DNA of 64,000 nt from Plantago ovata (GCA_028274465.1 CM051456.1:8247545-8311544), one strand, 5' to 3'. Shown: positions 36,319-48,988, counted from the stretch's first letter. Made by a program: numbers and translations. The notes: generated from the letters alone by a model not told the origin.

Positions 36319-36967
36319 GACCTCCTGCATCAGCAGGAGGTAAGCGCGGTTAAACCGCGTAAAACGCGGCTTAACCGCGTTTTTATACTAACCGCGGACC
36401 CCTTTAGTGGCGTCAGCCACTAGGCTGACGCCACGTGGAGTCCACTAAGGTGACTAAGGTGGACTCCACCCTTTTTTAATTTTTTTTTCTGTTTTTTAAT
36501 TTTTTTTCCGTTTAAATTTCAAACGGTCATAACTTTTAAAATACAAATGCTAAAAATAAATAAAAATTACCAACGGATAGAACTTTTCGAGATCTATAAA
36601 TAGACACCACTATTGGATATGTTTGCTCACACCTTATCTAACTCATTTTTCCATTCTTAATTAAAATCAAAACACTTTCAACACTCCAAATTTGGTACAA
36701 CGTAATGTAATATATTTGTTGTAATATATTTGTAATTTCCATCTATTAACTTGATTTCGTATCAAATTCTTTACAACAAATCTTCCTTCTTCTTTACATT
36801 AACTGAAAAAAATAAAAAAAATTGAAAAAAAATGACGTGGCAGGCCTTAAACTGGCCTTAACCGCGTTTAAGCAGTGACTGATGCGGGCGAAAACTGCTT
36901 AAACGCGGCTAAGGCCAGTTTAAGCCCTTAAACTGGCTTTAGCCTTAAACCACCGATGCGGGTGGTC
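36319..36967. mobile_element. PIF/Harbinger-like non-autonomous element
   Basis: Imperfect terminal inverted repeats read GACCTCCTGCATCAG on the left and, as complement, GACCACCCGCATCGG on the right. TTA flanks both sides (36316-36318 and 36968-36970), the usual target duplication of this superfamily. The subterminal regions are packed with short palindromes (ACGCGG/CCGCGT, GGCTTAA/TTAAGCC). No transposase frame is present. It ends directly before the probable leader of the F-box/LRR gene. Confidence 0.8.
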
Positions 36968-37594
36968 TTAAGGCAAACATTTCCCGTTCCCAAATTCGCC
37001 TCCTCTCCTCCGTCTTTTTATATTCCTTTATTTCGTCCCAAATCAACGTCATATTCTAACTTTTCCCATATCAGCAGCTTTTCATCTTCAATTGATCTGC
37101 AACTTCCGAGTTCCTATCGCTTCTCGCAATTTGGAGTCTATCAAGTCAGGTATGGTTTTTTTCTCTCTCTAACCCGCTCTTGCTCTTTGTCTGTATGCCT
37201 GCTAGGTGTGCTTCGTACTTCACTCTTCACTGTTCATCTTTAATGATTCCTCACCAATTATGAAATGAAACGGTTAAACTTGCAATAGATTGGCCAGTGA
37301 TAAGTAATTTACCTACTATGTGTCTTCTAGCTCGCCTCTGTGTACTACAGTAGCTAGGGTTGGTAGCTCATTTGACAAACTTTGGATTCTTTGTTTAAGC
37401 ATGAATCTGATTTTATTAGATTGTTGTTGTATTAAAGATATACTTAGGCTGCTTAGGATCTGATCCGATGGGCTGTACTGTAAAATGTACTCTCCTTTTG
37501 CACTTTAACATGTTCACTAGTACAACAAGTCAGTGAATTTAGGATGAAATTAATGCAGTTTGGTATTCAAATTTTCAGACTGTGTTACTGAATC

Positions 37595-39918
37595 ATGGAC
37601 AGTCATCAGTTTGATCGGGGTGGACATAAGAAGGTTCGAAAGCGAAAGCCTGGTGATAATGAAAACAGGGATCTCATCAGTGATTTACCAGAATGTATTA
37701 TAAGTCACATTCTGTCATGTCTGCCTGCAAGGGATGCAGTGAGAACATCTGTATTGTCTAAATGCTGGGAGTACAAGTGGACCTCCATTTACAATATCCG
37801 TGTTGATGGTGGGCGAAATTTAGTTAAATTTATGGATTGGATACTTCTCAATGTGCAGATGATACGGAGCTTTCACCTGGACTTATACACAACTTGTTGT
37901 GATGCAAATCACATGAATTCATGGATATCAACAGTGTTCAGGCGCAATGTCGAGAGTGTTAAAATAGTTGCAAAAGGCAGATGTGCTCCAGATAGCATCG
38001 TCCTGTCCCGCAGTTTTCTGAACTGCACTTCTTTGAGAATTTTGGAACTGTATATGGGTTGCACGTTGAAAGTCTCAGTCAAGACTTGTTTCCTGAACCT
38101 CACTTGTTTGAATCTTGACAGTGTTCAAATATCAAATGGTGATTCTAATACTGATACGCTGACATTTGAATTCCCAGTGCTGGAGACACTTGTACTTCGT
38201 GATTGCGAATGGTTGAATGTGATGTTTGTGGAATTTCGTTCACCTTCACTGTCTTCCTTTGCATCGGGGGCGATTATATGTATGAAGCTGATAACTTCAC
38301 TATCAAGATTCTTGGAGCGAGGCTTGCGGAGTTTAAAACTTTCGGTCTTGATCTTAGAAATTTTCTTTTGGTTGGGTCAACCGCTGATCGTGCTGTATTG
38401 GACATACAGTTCACATCAGAGGATTGGACAGATGTATTTGAAAAGGATGGATCTAAAATTCGAAGGCTACTGAATGGATTCTCTAATCTCGAGAAATTAG
38501 AATTACAGACCAATGTCGTTCAGGTTAGTTCAGACTCACTTTCTCCCCAATAGTTCCGAGTGATTTTGGGTTAATTTCACATATGTAACTCTCGTTTTCA
38601 AATTTATCGTAAAACTACTACTTTTATTTTGTCAAATAATCAGCTAGTTTTGTGATAATAGTTGAAAGCAGAGTAATATATCAAAATTAACCCAGTGATT
38701 ATTTCAACATGAAAGATATCTCCTTTGGAGATAAATAATACTTCGTAAATGAAGTTAATACTTTGGGCCACCCCACATCAGGGTTTTATCAAGTATTATG
38801 CAGCGCAACACTGCTGGAGAATGGCTTAGCGCCGATAGGTCCTAGTTGTTTACCCATGAAGTGTTTGAAGTTTGAACTAGTTAAAGGTCCACATGTAAAA
38901 CCATGGTCCGGGTGGCCTACACAAATGGGGTGTTTTGGACTTTGGAGTTCCATGTGCCCCGTATCACTTGTGAAAAGTCGTGAACTCTAATTATAAATCT
39001 ATATCCCCATTAATCTTCTTTTGTCAGTAAGCTCCACTCTCACTTATGATTATATATCATTGTCACCATATTTATAATTACATATCACGGTATTATCAGT
39101 ATCATATTAGATCCTTACTTTATCGATGGATTGTTTTTTTACGACTATCAGGTCTTAATATTGACTTTCTGATTGAATTTTGTTTGTCTCTTATTGCTTC
39201 CATACCAAGGCTATTTCTGAACCAGATGTATATCGTCATTCTCCTCATCCTAAGTATCCTCCTCTTCTCGAGTATGATAAACTGCAATGGCTCGCTATCT
39301 CCGGTGAAACTGGGTGCATGTGGACTTGTGATATTGTTGAAGCCCTATTTGAGTTGCTTCATGCAGCGCCATTTCTGAAACGACTGGACATTGATGTGGT
39401 AAGTTAATTACACCAGTTTTTCAAGTGTAGATATCATGCATTACAATGGTAAATCACACCTAAACAATGTCTGTTAGACCTTGTTGAAACACATACACAC
39501 CATTGGGAAAGTTGATATAAATTCATGTGTAGGCATTTTTCAAGTTCCTAAGGATAAGGATTTTCCATAAGAAGAAAACCAGATTTTTGTTTTTATAAGC
39601 ATGTCTTTGGCCCTTTAGTTGCTTAATAACCTGTTTTGCTGTTGGGGACATGGTGGTTTCCTCGAGTATGCTTCTGATTTCGATTACAAAGCAATGGTGC
39701 ATGTGCCTTCTTGTATTGTTTCCCACTTGGAGGAGGTGAAGTTAGATGGCTTCTTTGGCGAGGCACCTGAACTGCATCTAGCTGAGTTCATCATTGCTAA
39801 GGGTGCAAAATTGAATAAGCTTACTGTCTCTGTTTACGCTCCTAAAACTGTGGACCTAGTTGCAAAGTTGTCAAGATTTCCCCAAGCCTCGGATTCCTTA
39901 ACAATTGATGTTAAGTAA
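37595..39918 (+). CDS. F-box/LRR/FBD protein, with one-base frameshift
   Basis: Three coding exons: 37595-38523, 39210-39398 and 39619-39918. A leader exon ends at 37149 and joins at 37579. An F-box (LISDLPECIISHILSCLPAR plus SVLSKCW, residues about 29-65) is followed by degenerate leucine-rich repeats and a C-terminal FBD domain (VSHLEEVKLDGFFGEAPELH and on). Such proteins are the substrate-recognition part of SCF ubiquitin ligases; the target is unknown. Exon 1 is not open throughout. The frame coding up to FRSPSLSSFAS and the frame coding from DYMYEADNF on meet at a run of five G (38266-38270), so one base is missing or gained there. Exons 2 and 3 join in the downstream frame with good splice sites. 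It is either a recent pseudogene or a base-calling error at a homopolymer. An intact gene would have about 472 residues. Confidence 0.75.
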
Positions 39919-40112
39919 CTTAAAAAATACTCTCTACGTGACTTTTTTTGTCAAATGCGGAAAACGGAATTAGAGATTTCCATGGAATTCTCTAAAAACC
40001 CGAAACCAGAGAACTGGCAGGGAATCGAATGATTTTACTTGCTTTAGTATTCAAACTGGAAATTGTAATAATTTAAATGTAAACAATAGTATAAGTCTCA
40101 ACTTCAACTTAA

Positions 40113-40309
40113 GGCTCTGTTTAGCAAAACTACTCAGTTAGCTAATAAACTAGCTAATTTCAATGTACGTGTTTAGCGAATGAGCTGATAAGCTAGCTGA
40201 TTTTGATTTACGTGTTTAATAAATGAGCTTATAAGCTAACTGGTAAAATGGCATAAAAATAAAAGGGCATTCATATTATATTGTTATATTCTTCCTTCAT
40301 TTTTCATAT

Positions 40310-40348
<39 letters not shown>

Positions 40349-40688
40349 TACTAATATAATAATCATTATTATTTTAACATAAAAATAAATAGTATATTTA
40401 TGTCTAAACTACTAATTGAATAATCATGTTTCAAGTTATGAACATGTATATGATAAGAAATATTGTGTTATTCTTTATTGGTGTTATTAGTCTTATTTAT
40501 AATAATAATAATATTAATAATAATAATAATAATTATTATTAATATTATTATTCGGGGTATAATTGAAATATGAAAGATGATAACCTAGCTTATTAAAAAA
40601 TAAGCTAACTTTATTAGCTTAAAAAATAAGCTAGCTGATAAGCTCCAGGAGCTTATAATCTAGCTGATAAGCTAACGCTAAACATAGG
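40113..40688. mobile_element. AT-rich non-autonomous DNA element (probably hAT-like)
   Basis: The ends read 'ggctctgtttagc' and 'gctaaacatagg' and pair imperfectly. Both subterminal zones hold several copies of 'agctgataagctagc'-like words in opposite orientations. The centre contains AAT/TAA microsatellites (about 40315-40350 and 40500-40550). I could not find a clear target duplication, so the borders are approximate. Confidence 0.55.
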
Positions 40689-40792
40689 TGTAGTTGATGT
40701 CTACTTTTGTTCAATTTCACTTGACCATTTCAGATATGAATGCCCCCAAATACTAGGGAAACACTTCGTTGCACCAGTTGGTTACACGTCGT

Positions 40793-41362
40793 TAGGGATG
40801 GCAATTTGGGCCATCCGACCCGGCCCGACCTAATATACCGGGCCAAGCCCGATCATAAGAAGCCCATGGGCCGGGATTGGGCTTATAGTTAGGCCCATGG
40901 GTCCGGGCATAAGATCTTGGCCCATAGGCCCAGCCTGGCCTTTGAATATATATAGCATTTATATGTTTTATATATATAAATATATATATATATATTTATA
41001 ACTATTGAATTTATAATTTATACACCTGTAATATTAAATGATATTGCATTTTATACGATTAGAATACTTTTCTATACTTATAAAATTTCCAAGTGATATA
41101 CAATCATTTTATATACTACTATATTTATATTTTTAGTATATTTATATAATTTATTAGTTAATTTAATATTACTAAATAAAAATTATTGGAAAAAATATTT
41201 TATTATTAAATAAATGGAAGAAGAAATAAAAATTTAAAAACCTAAGGCCCGTCCCGACCCATGATGGGCACGGGCTTGGGCCTAGGCCCGCCTTGGGCCA
41301 TAGGCCAGGCATGTGGTTAATGCTCTGAAAGCTAGGCCCATCCCGGCCCATTGCCATCCCTA
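40793..41362. mobile_element. 570-bp inverted-repeat element with 8-bp flanks (hAT-like)
   Basis: Terminal inverted repeats are TAGGGATGGCAATTTGGGCC on the left and the near-complement GGCCCATTGCCATCCCTA on the right. The flanking 8-mers are cacgtcgt (40785-40792) and cacctcgc (41363-41370), matching at six of eight positions, which suits an old hAT target duplication. Both ends are dense in GGCCCA/GGGCC words; the middle is AT-rich. No coding capacity. Confidence 0.75.
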
Positions 41363-41445
41363 CACCTCGCTACACCGCTTAAATAGCGTTTCTTTCGTAG
41401 GGAATTCGATTCGACTTTTATATGTGGTATTGGTTAGTTCCAACT

Positions 41446-44400
41446 GATGTCTCTCTTTGTTATTAGCTCCGTTACTGTCCTGTTTAAAGAAACGATGTGT
41501 CTTTTAAGAAGATCCTTATTTATGTATAATTTTCTGCTTCCTACGCCTGGCAAACTGTATGATTTCCCACAAATTCATAGTTTTCACCAATCGGTATTCT
41601 CTCTTCACTGGATATTTATGTCCTTCTGATTTTTGTTTTTGATGTTTATTTAATTTTCGATTCTGTCTCTATTTGATCAATCTCCAATTATGCTCTCAGG
41701 TGTTAAAACCATTACAAGTTCCCAATTATGTAGTGCGTGTTCTGATTGATGTGTAGTTACACCAACGGTAAGGATATCGCTGCAACGCCTCTTCGACCCA
41801 ATGTCGCGTGGACTTCGAATAGTGTTGAGAAACTATGAACTCTCGCCTTACCTGTGGTAAATTTTGCCTGGTTTTGGTTCTTGATTTTGGCATTTTACAA
41901 TTTTCGTTGATCAATGCCGCAAATTGTTAGGATGGTTCGGTCATGTTGTTACTTTATTGTTGTAGGAGTCTTTCACACCGATCAAACAAGCCTACAAATT
42001 GTTTCTCTGTTAATATGTCTTGATATTGCTAGCGGTCAGATGTCCTGCGTATTATGTAACGAGGCTGGTAACGGGTTTTCAAAGTTAAATTATCCTTAAG
42101 ATTTGGATGAACAAATTCACTCATTTAGCTATGATACTGTATATTTTATAGACTGGTGCCTCCCATAGTATATGCTATTCCAGCACTTAATTGACAGATA
42201 GTACATGATTTTCTAGGGACTCGAGGAACCCATATCAATGTGGAAGATGATATTACCCATATCAATGTGGAAGATGATATTGATGTTCAACACATAGGGT
42301 ACAAAGTTAATGTAACAACTTAACACCTGAAGCATATCCTTGTGATAAGATTGTTGCAATTCTGACCTTTCCCTGTATTTGTGTGTGCATAAAAGTTGGA
42401 GATGTCTATTTCGAATGCATAAAGGAAACATACTTCACCTAGGGGTGCAACTTCCATCAGCCAAAAGTATGTGTTTGGGAGAGTAACCGAGCAGTTGACC
42501 CAAGTCCAAGCTCAAGTGAGAATTTGAACTTTGAAGATTGGAACTGGTAACTCCAACTAGGGAACTATTGCAGGAAATATGAACGAAACGGCCAGTATAA
42601 GTTCCATGACTCGATATTAGACTTGAGAATGTTAATACTGCCTTTATTGAATTCTCAAGTTGCTCTTACATGCAATTTTAACCTTCAAATACTCAACATG
42701 TTTTCAATCTTCATTCAATTGTACATTATTCTTTTAACTTTTTTTGCAGAGCCTAATCTCTAGCTGACGAACACTGAGGATGTTCGTTGCTTGTGGTAAC
42801 ACATGTACCAGCACCCTAACATGACAAAATATCCGTGTTAAAATAGGAAAACTGAAATTCCAAGACATGAAATTTCCAATTCATCAAGAAACAATTGGAA
42901 AAATATTAAAGAATTTCACTTGATTAAGTTGGGGCATCCATGAACTATTTCCTAAATGTATAAGAGACATGTTAAGTGAAGACACCAGTTCTCACAATGC
43001 AGGGTGGATACAATCCAGTGACAACAAGCTTTTTTATTTTTCAGATGAGTACTACAGACTTTCCAACGGATACACATTCACTTGTGAGCTCTTCCTCCTA
43101 TCTACTGTTATCCAGTAGATAAATGTGAAGGTGTTCACACACACACACACACACACACAGAAGAAAGTAATGAACTAATCCTCCAACAAAGGCCAAGTTG
43201 CAAAAATATCTACTCATAGAATACAGGGCAATTGCACTAAGATCCCATTTGATTTAGAAACCAATACAGCTAACTGTGGATTGTGAAACACATCCCTTGC
43301 ATTTTAAGAAAATCTTTTGCACCTTTCCTGCAAGTATTAAGCTTGCATTTGGTCAAACCACATAAAGTGTCACTGAGTGAATGAATGACCATCTTCACTA
43401 ATTAAGTTTTAGATGCAGAATGTTGTGTGTTCAGAATGCAAGTACCAATGAAGTTTACACTGAAAGGGACACTCTTAAGAGTTGACGAATGAGTTTAGCT
43501 GGTAAACACTCATCTTTGAACTCAATTGTTCATGGCTCTTATCAGCCAAAAGCCCAAACCATATCAGCAAACTTTCTATGAACATTTACTTCAATCTTTC
43601 CATGTCAGTAAGCTTACTAATTTATCATTCCACAATCATAAACTGAACAAGAACAAAACATGTAAAAGGAATAATTATTGGGTCTTGTCACCAAAACTAA
43701 AGGTTCAGGTATTTCGAATTAAGTATTAACTCCAGGAATGAAACGGAGTGCAGAAAGACCATAATCTTAACCCAGTAACATATAAAACTGAAAAGACAGA
43801 ATTTGGAGATTTCATATTTCATAACCCAGTAGTCATGTTTTACCAGGAAGTTTGAAGCTCAAAGAACTTCGTTCAGCAAGTATTTAGCTTTTCCCCATAT
43901 ATACAAAGTAAGTCTTATGTCTCTATACTAATCATCAATTACAGAGTTGTCATTGTGCAGTGTACTCGGTGAAATGCAGTAGTGTATATTTTAATTAATA
44001 ATAGACAATAGTCATGCCAGGTATGACCGTACGAGAAAAAAATGCAGGACATCTATATCTTGGAAATTGGGAGGGACAAGAGTATCATAGCCCTTTATCT
44101 GGGAATCTGCTTTCAGGAATAAGTGATACATCTCTCAAATAATACTTTCTTCATTACCTATATTCAACTAAACCAGAAAAAGAAAATCTATATAACATTG
44201 GTATCCCATATAAGTACCCACCCGATAACAGTTTTAACATACAAGATAATTGGCATTGATATTCAAATGCACAATATTACACCGATAAATGTTAGCAATA
44301 CATATCTTCACCGCAAACCCTCCCACATTAAGTTCTAAGACTTCAAATCTTAACGAAATAATTCCATTAATTACTGCTCTCTATGATCAGCGGCTGATAC

Positions 44401-44591
44401 AAGCAATTAAGTACAATTTGTATGATCATCAACGAACAAATTTTTTTAAAGCAAGAAACGCGTATGAAATCAATACAGAAGAATAAAATATTGGGTCTTG
44501 AGTCTTGACAACAAAGGAATACAATAAGCAGATGCAATAACAAAAGGCATACCTCTCATGCCTCCAGAAATCACACAGCCACAACAAGACA
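41446..44591. other. intergenic; second copy of the MIS12 3' flank, microsatellite
   Basis: No gene is supported. Bases about 42331-42890 duplicate the sequence downstream of MIS12. A 28-base tandem repeat lies at about 42229-42285 ('catatcaatgtggaagatga' twice). A CA microsatellite lies at about 43137-43159. The remainder (43160-44590) has only short AT-rich frames; the last part may be the 3' untranslated region of the minus-strand F-box/kelch gene. Confidence 0.5.
42331..42890 (+). repeat. direct duplication, copy 2 (copy 1 at 34463-35285)
   Basis: This copy keeps both ends of the MIS12 3'-flank duplication but lacks about 240 internal bases. There is no recognisable MIS12 coding sequence upstream of it, so only the flank was copied or the gene part was lost. 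Confidence 0.85.
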
Positions 44592-45706
44592 TCAAAATCT
44601 AACGGCCAAGCAATGTGAAATTGAAGCCCCTTTCGGAACTACAAGAACCGTACCCAAACTCAAAATCGTCCCACTTAACCCTCCATCCACATCCTTCCTA
44701 ATCTCAAGCTCCGCACACATAATATCCACCTCCTTTCCTTTCCCATTCCCTTCCCAAACCACACAAAGCTTCCCATCCAAATTCACCATAGTCGCACCAC
44801 ACAAAAACTTCGGCAAGCCTCTCCCCATCCCTCTCACCTCCTTCCACTTATCCCCCTCCACATCATATCCCCGAATCTTCCCCAAATAATCATAACAATA
44901 CAACACATTATCCACCACAGCAGCTCTCCCTCTCCACCCCAAATCCAACCTCTTAGGCACATTTCCCCACTTCCCCGTCTCGACATCCAAAACAACTCCA
45001 CCCCTATCCGCCATCGCGTAAACCCTATTCCCAATCACCGCACTCGCGTGCATCCACTTATCCCTCACCTCAACACCCCCACTAGCACTATTCGCACCCG
45101 TTTTCGACTCAACCGCGGCCCAAGTACCCGTTTTGGCCTCGAAAACCTCCGCCCAATTCTCGGACCTAGTCCAACTATCTACATTACATCCACCAATCAC
45201 ATATATCTTCCCTCCCCACCCCTCAGCCGCCGAAAATTCCCTAGACACTTTCATTCTAGGCCCGATTTCCCACCTGCGAAACCTGCAATCGAAACCCAGA
45301 CATTAGTAGTTGAAACATCGTCAATTGAACCTCCGATAACGTATATCTTGGGGCTGAGGGCAGTGATGGAAGAGCCAACGAGGTTCTGGGGGATTGGCGG
45401 GAGAGGAGTGAGGGTAGGAATGGAATTTGCAGGGTTTGGTTGGAAGAACCAGTGGAAAGAGGAATTGATGCGGACGTTGAGGTAGAGAGAGGTCTGGGTG
45501 GTACCGAGGAGGGATCTGGTGGTGTAGAGATCGGGAGAGGATATGGTGGATCGCCATGATTTGGAGACTAGAGAGAGTGAGGGGTAAGTGGAGCGTGAGA
45601 GTCTGGCGAGGATTTGGAGGGAGATGTCGTCGGGTAGGTTGGGGAAGATGAGTGGCGGTGAAGTGGCGGTGGAGGTGGAGGTAAGTGGGGTTTGGAGCTC
45701 AGCCAT
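44592..45706 (-). CDS. F-box/kelch-repeat protein, with one-base frameshift
   Basis: An intronless gene starting at the ATG at 45706 and ending with TGA at 44594-44592. An N-terminal F-box (LPDDISLQILARLSRSTYPS and SLVSKSWRS, about residues 22-60) is followed by kelch blades (KIYVIGGSIDD, then KIYVIGGCNVDSW, RVYAMADRGG and VLYCYDYLGK). The layout resembles the SKIP6-type F-box/kelch proteins, which bind SKP1 in SCF ligases. The frame changes at about 45292-45298: upstream it reads to TTNVW, and downstream the natural continuation is in another frame, through RRWEIGPRMKVSREF. One base appears to be missing in a short GGGTTT tract. The intact length would be about 371 residues. It is a new pseudogene or a sequence error; both halves remain well conserved. 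Confidence 0.78.
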
Positions 45707-48180
45707 GGAGTTGAGTTTCCTTCTGCTCAAATTTCAACCGACTTTACTGTTCACTCTCATCAATCTCTTCCGCTTATTAAAATAAACCACATAAATAATT
45801 ATAAGAATGAATTGAAATGCATAAACCACATTTCCGCTTATTTGTTGGATTTGTGTTTATTTACGTATATAGTTTCTTACTTGGTGTTATTTATTTATGG
45901 TTTCATTGAACTAATAATACGAGTATTAATTTTTATTCTTTTCGAAAATCGAGTATTAATTTGTTCATTTATTTATTTGTTTGTTTCGAGTCCATGAGAT
46001 GGATAAGAAATTTAGGAATTTTAGTGTTCATATTTAATATATTATAAGAAATAAATTAGACGTACACATATTTATTTTGACATAGCAACGTACAGGGGCG
46101 GACCCCACCACCCTCCCAAAAAAATTTGGAAAATATTTTTTTATATAAAGTAATTACAGGTTTTTATAGATAAAATTTACGATTTTAACCCCTAAACTTT
46201 CGAAAATTATGCATATATAATTTGCCACCTAACCGGGTCGGCATCCGTGTCATCATCCTTCAAGAGCGTACCAGAAGTTGAACCAGTCGGTAAATAAACT
46301 TGTGCTAGCTAGCTACTACGAGTATTTCGAGACAAAAAAATACAAATTCCCTGACGAGAGAGAGTAGGCCATGATGAAGCACATGATAACAAGAGTCAAG
46401 AGAAGCAATTGGTTTGGGTCCCCATGAAAATTTTGTTGGTGAGCTAGAGAACCAAAATTCAATTCCCTTTAGAGCAATTGTTGATGATTCACTTCACTCC
46501 TCAGTTTGTCGCCACCTCAAAGACATCATTCATTCATTCATTCGGAGAAGGAAGAACAATCAAATTAACCATGGCAAACTACTCCTCATAAATCGGGTAA
46601 CCTCAGCTCCCTTCTTTTCTCTTCTCCTCTCTTTCATATATAAATATAGCCCCACTATATATTAGATCATTCAATTTGTACTGCCTAATTGTTAAATGTT
46701 AAGTTACAGTACATTCAGTTCTTATTTGTTTTTGGTAATATACTACTGTATTTAAGTTCAATATCATCAAGAAAGAATGTGTAATTGCAAGTACTGCTAT
46801 ATATCTGGGCCTGGCTGGCTATATATATATGTACTATGGCTGCACGTATATCTTCTCTGCTGTTTGCAACTATTTCATTTCAGCATGGATTGTTTGTAAA
46901 GCACAATACAATAAGGCAGCAACAAATGCAAGAGAAAGTACCCTTTTGGTTCTGTTCCATTGGATTGGAGGATCCTAGTGATATATATCTTTCCTTTTTA
47001 AAAACGTTTTAGGCTACTTATGTTATTCAATCCTCAGTGAGAGTTAATTGCTTCGGCATGGAACAGGCCGGGGAATTACACGACTTGATGTGGACTACCT
47101 GTCCATGATTTTGATCTGTAAATATGAGTTTAATCCTACTATTTGAACCGACATTAACCGAATGGACGTTTTTCCCTATGTAATTTTCAGTTTGGCCGCG
47201 CTCTTGTTAAAAAGCAAGTTCTGTCTCTTAGGACTATGCATTTCTTTATGTTGTTATGAAGACTGAAGTAGTACATACTCATCTTCAGAGTATAGGGCTA
47301 ATATACAGAACACTTCAATCAACAATGAGATCGAAGTGCGTAGAGAATAGAGATCATGCAGGAGCCAACATGGAAGATGTAGAACGATTAACTCCACCAT
47401 GTTGGATTCTGCATGGCCGTGCGTAGAGATCACTGATCAGTCTGAAACTCCAGTGCCAGGACCAGTGGGTTGGACTGTTATGGTTGCATGCCCATACAAT
47501 ACATGCCACCTGCAGAAATGTGCTTCTTCCTTCAATATATGCACTGCTATGTTTTATATATGCAATGCAACACTTATTGCACGAGGACTTTAGTATGTAA
47601 AATACAGCTTACCACTACCAGTATCACAACTACAAATACATATCAATTAAATGCGCTAAAAGTCATGGATATTCACACATGCACTGTCTCAGACAATTGC
47701 ATATCTACAGGTCCTATTCATACAATTTATAGCTCAAATTTAAGAGTCAAGTTCATTACTAGAAAAACTAGAGCGGAAACACATTATAGCACAGCTTTCA
47801 CTTAAATGTGTTAAAGCATTTTGTGTTTGAGTTACTTTACGTGTGATCTAAACTCGTTACTTTTTTGGAACCGTTCCACTACTCTTTCAGTTCAGTAGTG
47901 AACGTTATGTAATCTTGTTTCATGTTTACTATGCTTGTGAACTGTGACCTTTGATTCATATATATATATATGGCTCTGTAATCTCTGTTTGAGCTCAAGG
48001 ACTCTTTGTATCCTTGATGAAATGCGTACAAAAGAAATTAATCACAAGAAAGATTAGGTGAATTTTGTTGGTAGTATACTAGTGAGATCTAATGGACTAA
48101 AAGTCATTGCAGGCAGGCTGGCAACAGTAGCAAACAGAGTTTGCCGCTTAAATTATTGAGGTAAGGTATGGCCTATTTTC
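45707..48180. other. intergenic region upstream of the MPC gene
   Basis: No gene is supported over about 2.4 kb. From about 47740 the sequence belongs to the segment duplicated at 55063 and 61128. A CACTA-like terminus 'actagaaaaactagagc' occurs at about 47757. Short frames around 47300-47600 show no recognisable domain. A non-coding first exon of MPC may lie here, since a pyrimidine-rich acceptor ends at 48315. Confidence 0.45.
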
Positions 48181-48342
48181 AATAAAGTTCAATGTCATAA
48201 AGATATGGAACAATTTTGGAGATACATAAAATCTCACCAACCAGTTGTATTCTTAAATACTCACGAGAAACGCGCAAACCTTATATTCATTCAGTGGTTT
48301 CTTTCTTTCTTTCAGCAGCCATTGTCTAGTTATCGCAAACCA

Positions 48343-48666
48343 ATGGCGAGTCGGAAGCTGGTTGAAGGTTTGTGGAACCATCCAGCAGGGCCGAAAACCA
48401 TTCACTTCTGGGCGCCAACGTTCAAATGGACCTTGAGTGGGGCAAACATTTTCAACTTTTCAAATCCACCTGACACAGTTTCATACCCACAGCAGTCAGC
48501 GTTCGCTGTTGCTGGTTTTATCGGTGCACGCTACTGCATGGTGATTACGCCAAGGAACTGGAATCTGTTTAGCAACAACTTTGCCCTGGGTTGCACAGGA
48601 GTTTATCAGCTTGTTCGTAAAGCTCACCATGATTATTCGAGGGGAAAGGTGCTAGCCAACGAGTGA
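48343..48666 (+). CDS. mitochondrial pyruvate carrier, MPC2-type subunit
   Basis: A 107-residue uninterrupted frame starts MASRKLVEGLWNHPAGPKTI, the standard start of plant MPC2-type proteins. It continues with HFWAPTFKW, SYPQQSAFAVAGFIGARY, ITPRNWNLFSNNFALGCTG and YQLVRKAHHDY. Two or three short hydrophobic helices are expected; the carrier imports pyruvate across the inner mitochondrial membrane as a heterodimer with MPC1. The frame stays open upstream to 48205, but that extension (MEQFWRYIKSH...) is unlike the family and includes a splice-acceptor-like CTTTCTTTCTTTCAG ending at 48315. I therefore take the second ATG. No intron interrupts the coding region, and several core residues differ from typical plant copies (KWTLSGANIF), so it may be a diverged or retroposed copy. 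Confidence 0.82.
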   Translation: MASRKLVEGLWNHPAGPKTIHFWAPTFKWTLSGANIFNFSNPPDTVSYPQQSAFAVAGFIGARYCMVITPRNWNLFSNNFALGCTGVYQLVRKAHHDYSRGKVLANE

Positions 48667-48732
48667 TTAGACATCGATCTATGAGGTAAGATGTCGATTA
48701 CGTATCATTGGATTTACTTTGTTGTAGTAGCA

Positions 48733-48838
<106 letters not shown>

Positions 48839-48988
48839 TCAGAATTGTTTGGTTTTAGTACAGTTTTCATGTCCAACAAGATAGTAGTATCTTTTATGTT
48901 CTTTTTCTGATGCAACTTATCATGGAATTAAGCAGGAATTTAATTTAAACATGAAAGGGCTAATAATTAAATGAATTCTCATCTTCAT

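Larger units (their letters stand above)
39919..41445. other. intergenic repeat block (two element-like repeats)
   Basis: There is no gene. Two repeats occupy most of it: an AT-rich element with 'agctgataagctagc' words (about 40113-40688) and a GGGCC-rich element with inverted ends (40793-41362). Each is listed separately. Confidence 0.7.

Noticed and set aside
48205..48342. 46-codon N-terminal extension of the MPC frame
   Set aside because: It is open in both copies but does not resemble MPC proteins, and it contains a splice-acceptor-like pyrimidine tract with AG at 48314-48315; the second ATG gives the normal family start.
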